Shown here: one piece after another, positions 1-15,481 of the stretch
How the letters are laid out: each line of letters begins with the position of its first letter
Numbering within the stretch: the stretch's first letter is position 1
Assembly: GCF_041146795.1 (NCBI RefSeq)
Contig: NC_135179.1
Location: forward strand, 10,582,547 to 10,646,546
Origin: Maylandia zebra
Lineage: Eukaryota; Chordata; Actinopteri; Cichliformes; Cichlidae
Direction: 5' to 3'
DNA: 64,000 nucleotides
The notes under the pieces: generated by a model
What the model saw: only the letters and a program-made list of their open reading frames with translations
What the model was told of the DNA's origin: nothing
The model's database searches: none
Made by a program: the position numbers and the translations under genes

Positions 1-2569
1 AAAATGTGACTGACCAGCCGGTCACCGCTCCAGGCCGAGCATGCTGAAATTTCATTCTCTGATGAACTGATCAGTGCATTTCTACAAAAATTAAAATGTA
101 GAAATTAGTGAAAAGTAATCTACCTCTAAACAAACCTCATTCTATAATAATGATAAATTTGCATAATGCTGAAAATATACAACATGTATAGTATAAATTT
201 TCAGGCCATTTGAAGGAATATACTACTACTACATGCTTGATGAGGAAATTTGCATTTCCTCCATTGGAGAAGCATTATACCTCTTCATTTCCCCAGCTGT
301 CGAAGGACCTGCTGCTGATCTCCTCGGTTGTTTCACAATATAAAGTTTTAGATTACTTAAGCTGTGTGACTCAGATGCATTGACAATAGTGTCTCTAATC
401 TGAATGTATTGTCTTGGAGGCACTTCAACACCAAAACACTGGTTGATAGCATAAAGGCTTTTAAGTCTAAGTGGCCTCTAGCTCTCTCTGAACATCATAG
501 CAAGAAAATAATTTTGTTCGAGGACTTACTTAAATCCTCCCTTTTCTTTTTTGCCTAGCAGCACTTTACAAACTGTCCCTGTCTGCAGTGTCAGCTGAGC
601 TGTTTGGGGATCATTTTCTGCTGAGTGATGGATTCAGGATTTGGACAAGAATTTGTTTGTCAGTCCTCTCAGCAACAGTAAAGTCTGGTATTTTCAGTTT
701 TATCTGAATCACATTAAGCCAGCTCACCTACTTTGGGCGCATATTGTAATCATCTCTAGTGCATCAAATTTACTGCATTTTATTGGCTGTCCCCTTAAAT
801 ATTGTCTGAGATCAATGAAAGATTTTAGCATTTTAAACAGTTGGAATGATAAAGATTTGTGGTGCTGTGAACTGCATTAACAAACATTCAGTTTTGCCTG
901 TACGAATTCATCTGTGTGAACTACAAGGGTATAAGTGAATTAAAATTAAAAAAGTTGTCGCCTCCCAGCTTCACTTACACCTCAATAGCCATAATCTCTA
1001 TGAACAATTTCAATCTGGCTTTGTTAAGGATTACCAATGACCTTCTGATGGCAGCTGATTCTGGTCTCCTATCCATCCTCATCCTTCTTGATCTTAGTGC
1101 GGCGTTTGATACCATTTCTCACAATATTCTCCTGAACCGGTTAACATCCATTGGCATTAGTCATACCCCCCTTGCCCTGTTCACCTCCTATCTCTCAGAC
1201 TGCACTCAGTTTATCCAATTTAAATCCCATTCTTCAACTCTCCATCCTGTTTCTGCTGGTGTGCCCCAGGGTTCAGTATTAGGGCCTCTTTTATTCATTA
1301 TTTACATGCTCCCTCTTGGTCATATATTCTGAAAATATAATATAAATTTTCACTGTTATGTCGATGACACCCAGCTCTTCTAAACCCAATTCATCCCTCC
1401 CACCTACCTCCCTCTCAAATTGTCTTATCAAGAGTAGATCATGGTTCTCCTCCAATTTTCTTAAACTAAACAGTAATAAAACAGAAGTTTTACTTGTTGG
1501 TATAGCCTCAATCTTATCCAAATCCCACAGTTTTTCCATTAACATTGAACGTTCTCCACCCTTCCCTCCCCTCAGGTTAAGAGTTTGGGTGTCATACTTG
1601 ATAATATTCTCTCATTCCAGCCCCACATTAATTACATAACCCGGTCTGCATACTTCCCCTTACGTAATATTAACTGACTCTGCCCCTTCCTTACTCCCCA
1701 TGCTGCTGCCATTCTTGTCCATAGTCTTTTTTTTTTCTTTTTTTTTTTTTGCCTGTCCTGTTTGGCTCTTTTGCCATCAGAATTGTTGTCTAAAGGCAAA
1801 GAAAGATGCCCAACGGATTTACTTTACCAAATTGATCATCCCAGCCTTGCCGTAATGGTCCATTTGAGTCACCTTTTATTGTTTATTTTATTTTCACTTA
1901 CTGAATACGGGACAGACTTGACTGGGGGAAAGAAGGGGAGAAAGAAAGAGGGAAAGAGAAACAGCTGAGAAGAGGGACGGGGGAGAAGGGCAAAAGACAA
2001 AAACCAACAGAACGGGCAGAAAAAAAAAAGAAAAAGAAAAAAAAAAAAGCATATATCAATCACCTGGATCACCTGCTGAGAAAGAAAAAAGAAAACAAGC
2101 AGAAGAGAACAAGAGTAATAGAAAAAACAACATCACAATGATATATGGGAATATGACAGTAAATACTAAATATTAAACATTATTGTGCAGCACATAAGAT
2201 CAACAGAACACAGTGTGCTTTGAGGTAGGAGCCAAAAAGGGTGTAGTTTGTGGGTGTGATCACCCGTGTGTACACCTGTGAGCATGGATGCGCTTGTTTT
2301 TTTTAAAAGGTTCCTTCATGTAATGATCTGCTAGAGCAGGGGTGGCCAACCCGCGGCTCTCGAGCCGCATGCGGCTCTTTGCCTGGTTTCATGCGGCTCT
2401 TACGTTCATATCAAAGTTTATGTTTGTGTTTTGATTTTTTTTTATGTTGTTGTTTTAAAATGTGCGCGTTCGCTTCGCTTGAGTTCAATACGGTATTTTC
2501 ATCAAATGCGCATGTGTGTGAGATGAAAATACCGCAAAGTTTCCCAGTAGGAGCAAGTTCGCCCTTAAA

Positions 2570-4420
2570 ATGGCAGGAAAAAAATGCACAGCAAAAAGAA
2601 AATATGAAGAGGAACACAGGATGTTTTTAACAGAGTGGGAGAGTTTATATTTTTTTGTTGAACGCAATGGTAAGCCATTCTGCCTTATATGTCAGACGTC
2701 ATTAGCGCATTTCAAAGCTTCAAATCTTCAGCGCCACTTCAGCTCACTCCATGCTAACATCGACCAGGAATTTCCAAAAGGGACTGAACTTCGCAAGCAC
2801 GAGTTGGCCACTTTGAAAAGTCAGGCAGAAAAGCAGATACAGTTTTTCCAAAAATTTACGAAGCGGTCAGAGACCATAACGCTCGCATCCTATCAGCTGG
2901 CTTGGAACATTGCACGGGCTAAAAAGCCATACAATGAAGGGGAGTTCGTTAAAAAATGCCTCAGTGATGTTGTTGAAATCTTGTCTCCTGAAAACGACAA
3001 ATTAAAACGCATGGTATCAGACGTCCAACTGTCCCGCCACACTGTTGAACACAGAATATCGGACATTAACACAGCTATTGAATCACAGTTGCACTCTGAC
3101 CTTCAAGCATGTGAGTATTTTAGTGTCGCATTGGATGAGAGTTGTGATATACAAGACAAGCCTCAGTTGGCAATATTTGCACGGTCTGTTTCAAACGATT
3201 GTGTGATCAAAGAAGAACTCCTGGATATTGTGCCATTAAAAGACAGAACCCGTGGCATAGATGTGAAAGAAACCATGATGGCTGCATTTGAAAAAGCAAA
3301 TCTGCCCATAACGAAATTAACTGCAATAGCCACGGATGGAGCACCAGCCATGATGGGATCTGTGAACGGGCTTGTGGGGCTGTGCAAAGCTGACCAAACT
3401 ATTCCTGACTTTTGGAATTTCCACTGCATCATCCACATGGAGCAACTCGTGTCTAAATCATTGAATTTAGATAACGTCATGAAGCCTGTGATGGAAATTG
3501 GCAACTATATCCGCACACATGCGCTTAACCACAGGCAATTCAAGAATCTCATCGCTGAGCTGGACCAAGGGCTTCCAGGTGACCTGCCGCTGCACTGCAC
3601 TGTGAGGTGGCTGTCAAAAGGCCAGGTACTCTCTCGCTTCTTTGAGCTTTTGGATGCCGTGAAACTGTTTATGGAAAAGAAGGACAAGGACTATCCCGAG
3701 CTCTCGGACCTCAAGTGGATTATGGATCTGGCCTTTTTGGTCGACATGCTGTGTCACTTGGACAGACTGAACCTGACCCTGCAGGGTAAGTTAAAAATGC
3801 TCCCTGACCTAGTGCAAAGTGTGTTTGCGTTTGTCAACAAACTGAAGCTGTTCAAGACACATATTCAAAAGGGAGATTTAACGCATTTTCCCACTCTGCT
3901 AAAAGCCAGCGGGCAAGTCGCCAGTGCTGCCCTGAGTAAGCAAAGAGCCAGATATGCAACGCTGATTGAAAACTTGCACGAAAGCTTCGTGACCCGGTTC
4001 CATGATCTACAATTGAAAAGGCCACAGATTACGTTCCTCGTCGACCCATTTAATGCAGAGACCGGCTGTTTGAAAGTCCCGCTAGTCACAGATGGAGCTG
4101 CGGCTGAGTTGGAGATGATCGATCTTTGTGAAGAGGACCAATTGAAACCTGCTTTAAGGGAAGGGACCATTGAGTTCTGGAAAAGTGTGCCAATGGAAAA
4201 ATACCCCAATGTCAAACGGGCTGCGCTTAAGATACTGTCAATGTTTGGGTCAACATACGTCTGCGAGTCTGTGTTTTCTACCCTAAAACATGTGAAATCA
4301 AAGCATCGATCTGTTCTGACTGACACACATGTGAAAGAATTGCTTCGAGTGACAACAACGGAATACAAGCCAGATTTAAAGAGGATTGTTCAAGGCAAGG
4401 AATGCCAGAAGTCCCACTAA
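2570..4420 (+). CDS. hAT-family transposase, 616 aa (GTF2IRD2/Charlie-like)
   Basis: This is a cut-and-paste DNA transposase. Near the N-terminus is a BED-like zinc finger (Cys38, Cys41, His56, His61, in CLIC...RHFSSLH). The RNase H-like catalytic core shows the first conserved Asp at residue 189 (FSVALDESCD) and the second at about 256 (AIATDGAPAMMG). The C-terminus carries the hAT dimerisation signature (WKSVPMEKYPNVKRAALKIL, then STYVCESVFSTLKHVKSKHRS). No stop or frameshift interrupts it, and the length is normal for this group. It resembles the transposase-derived part of vertebrate GTF2IRD2. Because it sits between intact inverted repeats and a target duplication, it belongs to a transposon rather than a domesticated host gene. 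ATG at 2570 gives a natural N-terminus just before the zinc finger. Confidence 0.92.
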   Translation: MAGKKCTAKRKYEEEHRMFLTEWESLYFFVERNGKPFCLICQTSLAHFKASNLQRHFSSLHANIDQEFPKGTELRKHELATLKSQAEKQIQFFQKFTKRSETITLASYQLAWNIARAKKPYNEGEFVKKCLSDVVEILSPENDKLKRMVSDVQLSRHTVEHRISDINTAIESQLHSDLQACEYFSVALDESCDIQDKPQLAIFARSVSNDCVIKEELLDIVPLKDRTRGIDVKETMMAAFEKANLPITKLTAIATDGAPAMMGSVNGLVGLCKADQTIPDFWNFHCIIHMEQLVSKSLNLDNVMKPVMEIGNYIRTHALNHRQFKNLIAELDQGLPGDLPLHCTVRWLSKGQVLSRFFELLDAVKLFMEKKDKDYPELSDLKWIMDLAFLVDMLCHLDRLNLTLQGKLKMLPDLVQSVFAFVNKLKLFKTHIQKGDLTHFPTLLKASGQVASAALSKQRARYATLIENLHESFVTRFHDLQLKRPQITFLVDPFNAETGCLKVPLVTDGAAAELEMIDLCEEDQLKPALREGTIEFWKSVPMEKYPNVKRAALKILSMFGSTYVCESVFSTLKHVKSKHRSVLTDTHVKELLRVTTTEYKPDLKRIVQGKECQKSH

Positions 4421-4636
4421 ACAACATGCATTATAAAAGTAAATGCTATTGTAGATTATTATATTTTTGTTTGTGGACTTGGTTGAACTGAGAGTTTGTG
4501 TGTGTGAGACAGTGCACACAATGTTCATTGTTGAAAATGACTGGCCTGTGGTTTTAGTACTGTAGGAGTCCATTTCTGTCATTATCATGTTGGTGTGTGA
4601 CATTTACAATAAATCTGGCTGAGCAGAGATGTGTGT

Positions 4637-4742
<106 letters not shown>

Positions 4743-6209
4743 GGAGGAAAGGATGGGTGATGTTCATGTGTGCCCATGCGTATGATGTGGCTCTTTGCGG
4801 TAACACAGTAAAAAAAAAAGTGGCTCTTGGTCTCTGACTGGTTGGCCACCCCTGTGCTAGAGGGTGTGGGGGGCCACAGCCCCGTCCTCCAGGGCATGAA
4901 GCAGGTATGGAGGAGATCAAAACTCCAGACATCCAGAGGCCCACAGAACACAAGAGACCAAGGAAGACCAACAGAGGGGCAGCCGCGCCACTGTCCCAGA
5001 AAGAGCTGAGGAGAGTCCCAGATGAGGGCTCACTCAGCAGCCGCGGAGCAGAAGCCAGGGGGAGTTGCAGTGACGCGCCCGTGAGCTCCGCCGGCAGCCA
5101 GCTGTGCCTGAGTGACCGAGCCCCAGGCCAAGAGGCCGGGGGCACCCCACCTCCGAAGTGGCCCGAGCGAGCCCCAGGCTCCAGGCCCCGATAAGCGGCC
5201 GCCAAGGAGTGAGCCGGTGTGTACCCGGACGCCCACCCCCAGACACAAAGAACCACCAACGCACCGATGTCTGAGGGAGTCCACCACTGGCAGGGGAAGT
5301 GGTGGTGGGGGGAGATAGGCCTTCAAACCTTGGAGGGCCTGAGATGTCCCCAGAGAGGTGGCGTCTGACACCCAACCTGACATATAGACACAGACATACA
5401 GGCACACACAGATACAACATCCATTCCCACCCTCATGCTCTCATATGCACTCACTCCACACTCAACCAACGTGGAGACAGACATAAAGAGACGCTGTACA
5501 CACGATCACACTCCCCAAGCATACTCTACGAACCGGGTCTAGGTACCCTTGCCCCTGGAGGGGGGAACCGCACCCAGACCCAGGTGGTGTTACCCTTTTC
5601 CCTGCGGTGGGGAGAGGCAGACCGCCCTGACTCCGCAGCAGCAGGGAGGCCCCACACTCCAGACCGCAGTCAGACGGCCAACTCCTCCTCCTAGCCCCCC
5701 CGCTCCAGCAGGCCGCAGAGAATGGGGGTGAGAGAAGACTCCAAACCTCCCTCCACCCGCTCATTGTAGTGTTGATGCATGTGTGTTCTAAGGTGCATTT
5801 AAAACCCAGGAGGGCATGGAGCTACCTGCCAGAGAGCAGCAGGTAAGCGCATGGTCCCTCCTGCTAGCCCTCAATGTCTACGTGTATTTAAAATTGAGAG
5901 GTGGGCAACGATGCCAGGGGTGGGGTGTATACCCTGATGGTACTTTGGACTCCGTGTATCGTGCCCACCCCCAAGACCCTATATGTATGTGTAATGAGAG
6001 TGTGAGTCTAAGTTGTGGGATAAAATTGAGGCAGAGGCAGCCAGAAGGGGACAGAGGGGGGGGGGGGTAGCCTCCTCTGCACCCTGGTGACATACCCCTA
6101 CTCCAAGGTCCTGCATGTGTGGGTGGTTGTGGTGGAGCGGGAAGGGGGAGGCAGCTGGAGATGGGGAGGGAAGTCCATAGTCTTATTACGTCCCATATTG
6201 ATTACTGCT

Positions 6210-7006
6210 GACATTCTCAGCTGCCATCTGCCCTGAACAATGTGAACCATGATTCATCCGTGAAGCGCACACCTCTCCAACGTGCCAGACGCCATCGAAT
6301 GTGAGCATTTGCCCACACAAGTCTGTTACGGCGACGAGCTGGAGTCAGGTCAAGACCCCGATGAGGACGACGGGCACGCAGTTGAGCGTCCCTGAGACGG
6401 TTTCTGACAGTTTGTGCAGAAATTGTTTGGTTGTGCAAACCAATTGTTCCAGCAGCTGTCTGGGTGGCTGGTCTCAGACGATCTTGGAGGTGAACCAGCT
6501 GGATGTGGAGGTCCTGGGCTGGTGTGGTTACACGAGGTCTGCGGTTGTGAGGCCGGTTGGATGTGCTGCCATATTCTCTGAAACGCCTGTGGAGACGGCT
6601 TATGGTTGAGAAATGAACATTCAATGCACGGGCGACAGATCTGGTTGACATTCCTGCTGTCAGCATGCCAATTGCACGCTCCCTCATTGCTTGTGGCATC
6701 TGTGGCATTTTGCTGTGAGACAAAACTGCACATTCCAGGGTGGCCTTTTGTTGTGGGCAGTCTGAGGTACACCTGTGCACTACTCATGATGTCAGATCAG
6801 CATCCTGATGTGGCACACCTGTGAGGTGGGATGGATTATCTCAATATAGCAGATGTGCCCACTACCACACATTTGGACTGATTTGTGACCACTGTTTGGG
6901 AGGGATGGTTATATTGTGTATCTGGATTGAATTTTAGGTCTCTACGTCCATCCCATGGGGAATGGGAGCAGTAACAAAGGTGTTGCGTTTATATTTTTGT
7001 TGAGTG
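6210..7006 (-). mobile_element. Truncated Tc1/mariner-like element (copy A1)
   Basis: The right-hand 797 bp match the complete copy at 24992-26341, ending in the same terminal sequence (TTTTTGTTGAGTG) followed by TA at 7007-7008. The left end is missing; it abuts the LINE remnant directly at 6209/6210. On the minus strand it carries the N-terminal half of a transposase. It is a fragment and cannot move by itself. Confidence 0.85.
6217..6780 (-). pseudogene. Tc1/mariner transposase, N-terminal half (copy A1)
   Basis: Minus-strand reading gives MPQMPQAMRERAIGMLTAGMS, helix-turn-helix segments (STRSVARALNVHFSTISRL, TISAQTVRNRLRDAQL) and the first catalytic Asp motif (GVRFTDESWFTLF). The frame ends just afterwards, so the other catalytic residues are absent. 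The real start is probably the internal MPQMPQ; the codons before it overlap the inverted-repeat zone. Confidence 0.85.
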
Positions 7007-7008
7007 TA

Positions 7009-9100
7009 TTTTCAGTGCTGTATTCATTTAAGTCAAATGAAATTAGTTTAAACTAAACCTAACTGAAAATAAGCATTTTAAAATAAATAATAATTAAAAG
7101 TATTATAACTCAGGACTGAACAGAAAATCACAACGCAACACTTGCGATCCTTTGGCCTTCAAAGGTTACAATCAATACCTGTGCCACAGGTTCATTTCAA
7201 GCAAACATGTAATATGGCTGCCTGGATTGATTTTTCACTGATTTATTGTAAAGGCAATGAAACTGAACAACATAACAAACGAAATAAACCAATGTTATTT
7301 TTAAATACCTAGTTAGCTTCCATTATTTCTTAAGATTTTATTATGAGCTAATTTGAAAAAGCTTTAGTTAAAATTGCATCTTTCACAATCTGTAGCCAAT
7401 GACGCAACAGTCAGAAGATAATAACTATCTAACAAATGGTTATGTTGAGCAATTTATAATAAACCTGTAAAGAAATATTACCCGAATCCGCACATGATTA
7501 GCAGTGCATCTACAACTTTATTGGTTGGCTTTACACCAGCTCAACTAACTTGTGACTATAGTAGAGACTTTTCTGGAGATTTAGCTCTTTAAGACCTACA
7601 TACTTCACTTAGGAGTTAGTAGAAACAAAAAAACGGGTTAGAAAGTTCACACTTGCTCATAAGGGATTGCTGGATTGTTTGAATTCTCTCTATAATGTTA
7701 TGATAATTAATATTAAGCATACTGGGATAAACAACGGTGAGCATAATGGAAAACCTGAGGGGTTGGTAGAAATCAAAGGCGGTGCTAAAAGGGGGTAAAT
7801 ATCATTACATTTGCAGTCTGCTTGCTCATAAGTGATTTATTAGCAAACACACTATTACAAAGGCCACTAATTTCCTAAAGTATTTCTCCCACAGTGGTTA
7901 TGATAGATGTATTGAACTGAGACCTGTGCCAGTAAATGAGGCCATACTTGACCAGATTAAAGTAAGCACAGTATCAGCGTCTGTAATGACTACACCATCT
8001 AAGCCTAATGAATATTAATAAGGACCTACTCCTAACTACTGGGATACTTCCCATGTTAGTGACCCTAGTTTGTCTTCCAATGCATCTAGATTTGATCTTA
8101 TTTTAAAAAATAAAGTAGAAAACTGTTCACAGCAGAATGTTTTGTTGTTAAAACATCATCATTTAATGTGCTTTATGAGTAATTTAATGAATAACGGATG
8201 CCATGCTCTGGTAGGAAATATTACAGTGCCTTGGCTGGTTTCTGTCAATATCCTTCTATTGTTTTCTCTTTGCATAAATCAATATACTGTCAACATGAAA
8301 CCAATGAACCGGAAGGCAACTATAGTGATGAATAAATAGCTTCTTTGTATTGAATTCCTTATGAGACTAATAACAAACGAAAAAGAAACGCCATGTAAAG
8401 TAAATCAGCAAACAAGACAGGGCATCTGGTTTAATCAGCTACTGCTATTTTTACCACTGTACCACATACTGCTTTATATTAATGCTTTTGCCACATATAA
8501 GGTTTATTTTCATCCACTGCGTGTGTTTCGTCATGTCATCATGTGAAGAAATAACAAGGTGTTTTATGTCAAGACAATAAAAAAAAAGAAAAAAAATTCA
8601 TGATAAGCTGTTGATTATACTGAGTCATAGTACTCCTTTGTTCAGGGTAGTTTATGGTAATACTGGGCTTCTCAAACTTAAAAAAAGTGCTGTGCATGAG
8701 TCACAAATGACAGACCTTATAAATTACTGAGTTGGTCTAATGAGCTTTAGATTATGAAGGTAATTTAACACTCTTTATAAAGGTTTGAAAGCTATATTTC
8801 TTATATGTATTAATAGTTAATACATCAGTTGTAAGCCATTACCTCGAACAGCAGAAAATCCTCATCTAGCTTTGTCTTCAGTTTTAAATATACATAAAAG
8901 TCTCCTCAAAAGAACAAAGGGATTTAGTTCCAGCTGTTCAGCAGCATCTGTCATGCTGGAGGGGGACTTTCCAAGACCTCCCAACCCAAAATGTGTTCTT
9001 GACTCATAAATGATCCACATTGCATAACTGTATTATTTATAACCAACCTAAAACAAGTAGCTGCTGCTTTCATCCCATATATAGAGGGACTTTTTCACAA
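7009..9100. other. KCNH1 upstream intron, AT-rich, nothing recognised
   Basis: Both strands were read. Only short open frames without recognisable protein features are present, and no KCNH1 exon was seen. It is presumed intronic because the remaining KCNH1 exons must lie upstream of the window. Confidence 0.6.
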
Positions 9101-9106
9101 GTAAAA

Positions 9107-9605
9107 GACTCACCATCCACTTTATTTGGTTTCTACTGGATCTGGATGGACGTGGTCAGTAACAATACTTAGGCAGTCTGTGGTGCTCAAACAGTTCTCT
9201 TGTGTGCCAAAAAATATCCCCCAAATTATTACACCTCTATTGGCAGCCTGAACTAAAGGCAGGACAGGCCTGCTTTTATGTTGCTTACGTGAAAATCTGA
9301 CCCTGCCATCCAAACGTCAGATCAGAAAGCTCTGCTATGCTACTTTCTTAAGTAACCCTATAGATGGCTGTGTGGGGAAAAAATCGGTTTCTGAAATACT
9401 TTGACCTACTTAGATCTGAGATCTAGCACCAACAACTATACCCAGTTGAAATCACCTTTCTTCCCTATTCTGATGCTCGGTTTGAACTTCAGAACTTTGA
9501 ATGCCTAAATGTACTGAGTTTCTGCCATGGGATTAGCTGATTTGAAATTTGCATTAACAAGCATTTGAACAGGTGTACCTTACAAAGTGTCCATTTAGTG
9601 TAAAC
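9107..9605 (-). mobile_element. Decayed Tc1-like element, internally deleted (copy B1)
   Basis: Minus-strand reading of 9122-9313 gives DGRVRFSRKQHKSRP, a WGIFFGTQ-type motif and LSIVTDHVHP, which match the middle of a common fish Tc1-like transposase (DGRVRIWRQQHES, VMVWGIFS, LSIVADHVHP). Both ends resemble the family's termini (ACTCACCATCCACTTTATT left; ACAGGTGTACCTTACAAAGTG right). The N-terminal region is degenerate, and sequence just inside the left end is missing. It lies in the KCNH1 intron. Confidence 0.7.
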
Positions 9606-9781
9606 CTGTGTGTAGCACTTAATGCTGTGTGTTAAATTACAGGTACTGAGATTTTCAATAATCATCGATAACTGATATATAAAAACATTATTAAAGCTGT
9701 TTTTGCAAGCCTGTTTTTGTCTCTTACTGTTTTCTTTTACCTGGAAGATCAGATCTTGTTGCTGAACTAACATGGAACTAA

Positions 9782-13115
<3,334 letters not shown>

Positions 13116-14437
13116 AGAATGAAAGAGTCATCCGGCAACAGTTGACCTTAAATTCAGCTGAATCCAGTAATATACAGATTACTCGGATAGCTGAGACCAC
13201 ACTGGGTATACCATTTAGATTAGGCAGCAGTGTAGTAAGATGCACCAGCCTTCATCCTAGGGTGTACCTACCTGGTAGCAAGGTAACGTCGTGCTGACAA
13301 GTTGAGGTCGTAACCTAGATTTTTGTATCTTGGAATCTAATATCTGAAGGTTACACAAAAACTGACAGCTCTCTGTTTGTACATACGTTTGATTTATCTT
13401 TCCGCTGCACTATGATGGAAAAATACTTTGAGGGGTGGCATTTTATGAAAAGTCTGTTCAGATTTTGGGGGAGGTAGGAGAAGGAGGTATCTCCATTGGA
13501 AGGTTCCAATGGAAGCAGCATGACCCACTGGTTTGTTAGCATTTGTAAGAGATTCTTTGCATGTCACATAAAGTAGACGTCTGCCTCAAATAGCAGTTGG
13601 CGCATATTTGATTAATTGAGGCCGCACGCCGATCCATTTGCATTATTTCACATTGACAGGGAAAGAGGACAGTTTTTGCAGATGCTGAATCAATCTTAAT
13701 GTAATTTCCTCAAACAGTTATGTAATTATATCAGATGCCAGAATCATTATGAATTAAACAACAGATAACTCTGCCCGACCAATCTGATTTTCAAAAACAT
13801 GTTTGAGCGCAGATCCTAATTTCAATAAACCACAAATAGATGTGCTTCATGGAAAATTGAATGAAATGCTAACTAGTGAGGCAGCAAATGGCAAGTTATC
13901 CCTCTTTCCTGATATCTAGGTTTACTATGTTACAGCTTTGGTGATACATACAGTAATTTTATAGGTACTGACTGTGGCCAAAACCCTTACAAATATAGAA
14001 AGTAATGGCGATTTGCACAATATTTGTAAACTAAAATTTGTGTACAATAAAACAGGCTGTTAGAAAGTGGACTGAGATCACCAGACCATTTTTGACTTTA
14101 ATGGTCCCTTAAGTATATTTTTACATTTTAATCCTGTTAACATGCATGATTTAACATTTCTGTTTGTCCTCATTTTTACTTGAGAAAGCAAACAAACAAA
14201 AAAGCTAATATTAGGAGGTCTTTTCGGAGCACAAATTCAGAGTGAGTGTGTGAAATGCAGATGATCTTGAACTGTTTTAAATGTGTTTACTTGCTTCTGG
14301 CTTTGAAAAATTGAAGAGTTTCCTTCAGAGTGGGAAAAATCTTTAACCCCTCAACCCCTTTATAATATGATGCAGTCAATACAAAAAATGTGTTGCAGAC
14401 ATTCAAATGTTTTTTAAAACGACACACTTGGTGCAGT
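13116..14437. other. KCNH1 3' UTR and downstream sequence
   Basis: Non-coding; no open frame with protein features. It holds the two candidate AATAAA signals of KCNH1. Confidence 0.6.
14046..14051 (+). terminator. kcnh1: Candidate KCNH1 polyadenylation signal
   Basis: AATAAA about 930 bases after the KCNH1 stop. Another AATAAA lies at 13824-13829. Which is used cannot be told from sequence, and neuronal 3' UTRs are often longer. Confidence 0.3.
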
Positions 14438-14687
14438 AATGCCTGAATTATGCTTCAGCGGGAAATCTACGGCATAACTTACAAGATAACCGGAAACCCC
14501 TTTTTTAACCGTACACCTTCCACATAACCTGATGTGCCCCTCCCAAGAAATATAACTACGGGACGGGTCGACATAGCCCACGACGACTGAATGCCATGGA
14601 AGGTCCAGTGTAGGGTTAAAAGGGGTGACTGGTTACATCGTCAGTTATGCCGTAGACTTTCCACAGAAGTCCATATCACGCATAGCT
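14438..14687. mobile_element. Short MITE-like element with ~45-bp inverted ends
   Basis: The left end (about 14438-14482) and right end (about 14641-14687) are imperfect inverted repeats sharing a core, TCTACGGCATAACT on the left with its complement at 14643 onward. The whole is about 250 bp with no ORF. Size and structure fit a non-autonomous DNA transposon; the superfamily (perhaps PIF/Harbinger) is a guess, and no clear target duplication was identified. Confidence 0.6.
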
Positions 14688-14752
14688 GTTGTAGGAGTGT
14701 TTCATATAGATGGTGTATGTTTATGTTAATATATATTATTTAATTGTTACAA

Positions 14753-15481
14753 TATACACTTTCACTTCATCAGGTACACCTTGCTAGTACTGGGTTGGAC
14801 CCACTTTTGCCTCTAGAACTGGCTTATTTCTTCATGACATACATGTAGATTCAATAAGATGCTGAAACATTGCTCAGAAATTTTGGTCCATATTGATGTG
14901 ATGGCATCATGCAGTTGCTGCAAATGTTCCCCTTTTTAAGAAAACAGTCTGAGATGATATAATTTTGTGACATGGGACTTTATTCTGCTAGAAGCAGGCA
15001 TCAGACTAGCTGACATTTTTCCAATCTTACTACTGTCCAATTTTGATGAACCCTTGTGAATTGTAGCCTCAGTTTCTCGTGGCACCTGGTATGGTATTCT
15101 GCTGCTACATTCGGTGATGCCCTTCTGCATATCTTGGTTGTAACTAGTAGTTATTTGAGTTTCTGTCGCCTGCCTTCTCTGACTTCTGGAATCAAGAAGG
15201 TATTTTCACCCAAACCCAGTTTTCCTTTTTCAGACCATTCTCTGTAAACCCTAGAGGTGGTTACGTGGGAAAATTCCACTAGGTCAGCAGTTTCTGAAAC
15301 ACCCAGAGCAGCCTGTCTAGCATCAAAAACCATGCCACTTTCAAAGCCACTTAAATCATCTCTCTTCACTGGATATCTGCATGCCTAGATGCATTGTGCT
15401 GCTGCCATGTGATTTGCTGATTAGATATTTTTGTTAAGCAGTCAAACAGGTGTACCTAATGAAATGGCTGGTAAGAATATA
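14753..15481 (-). mobile_element. Decayed Tc1-like element (copy B2)
   Basis: The termini resemble the fish Tc1-like family (GGTACACCTTGCTAGTACTG left; AGGTGTACCTAATGAAATGGC right). Minus-strand reading of 15151-15369 gives the transposase N-terminus with DLSGFESGMVFDARQA, SETADLVEFSHVTTSRVYREWSEKGK. Frameshifts and deletion of most of the catalytic region make it inactive. Confidence 0.8.

Noticed and set aside
2570-4420. The hAT ORF as a domesticated host gene like GTF2IRD2
   Set aside because: It is unspliced and sits between perfect inverted repeats and a perfect target duplication, so it is a resident transposon gene.
6350-6787. Second minus-strand frame of 145 codons overlapping the Tc1 transposase (also at 25685-26122)
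   Set aside because: Out-of-frame shadow of the transposase; its residues show no family signature, whereas the other frame has helix-turn-helix and DDE motifs.
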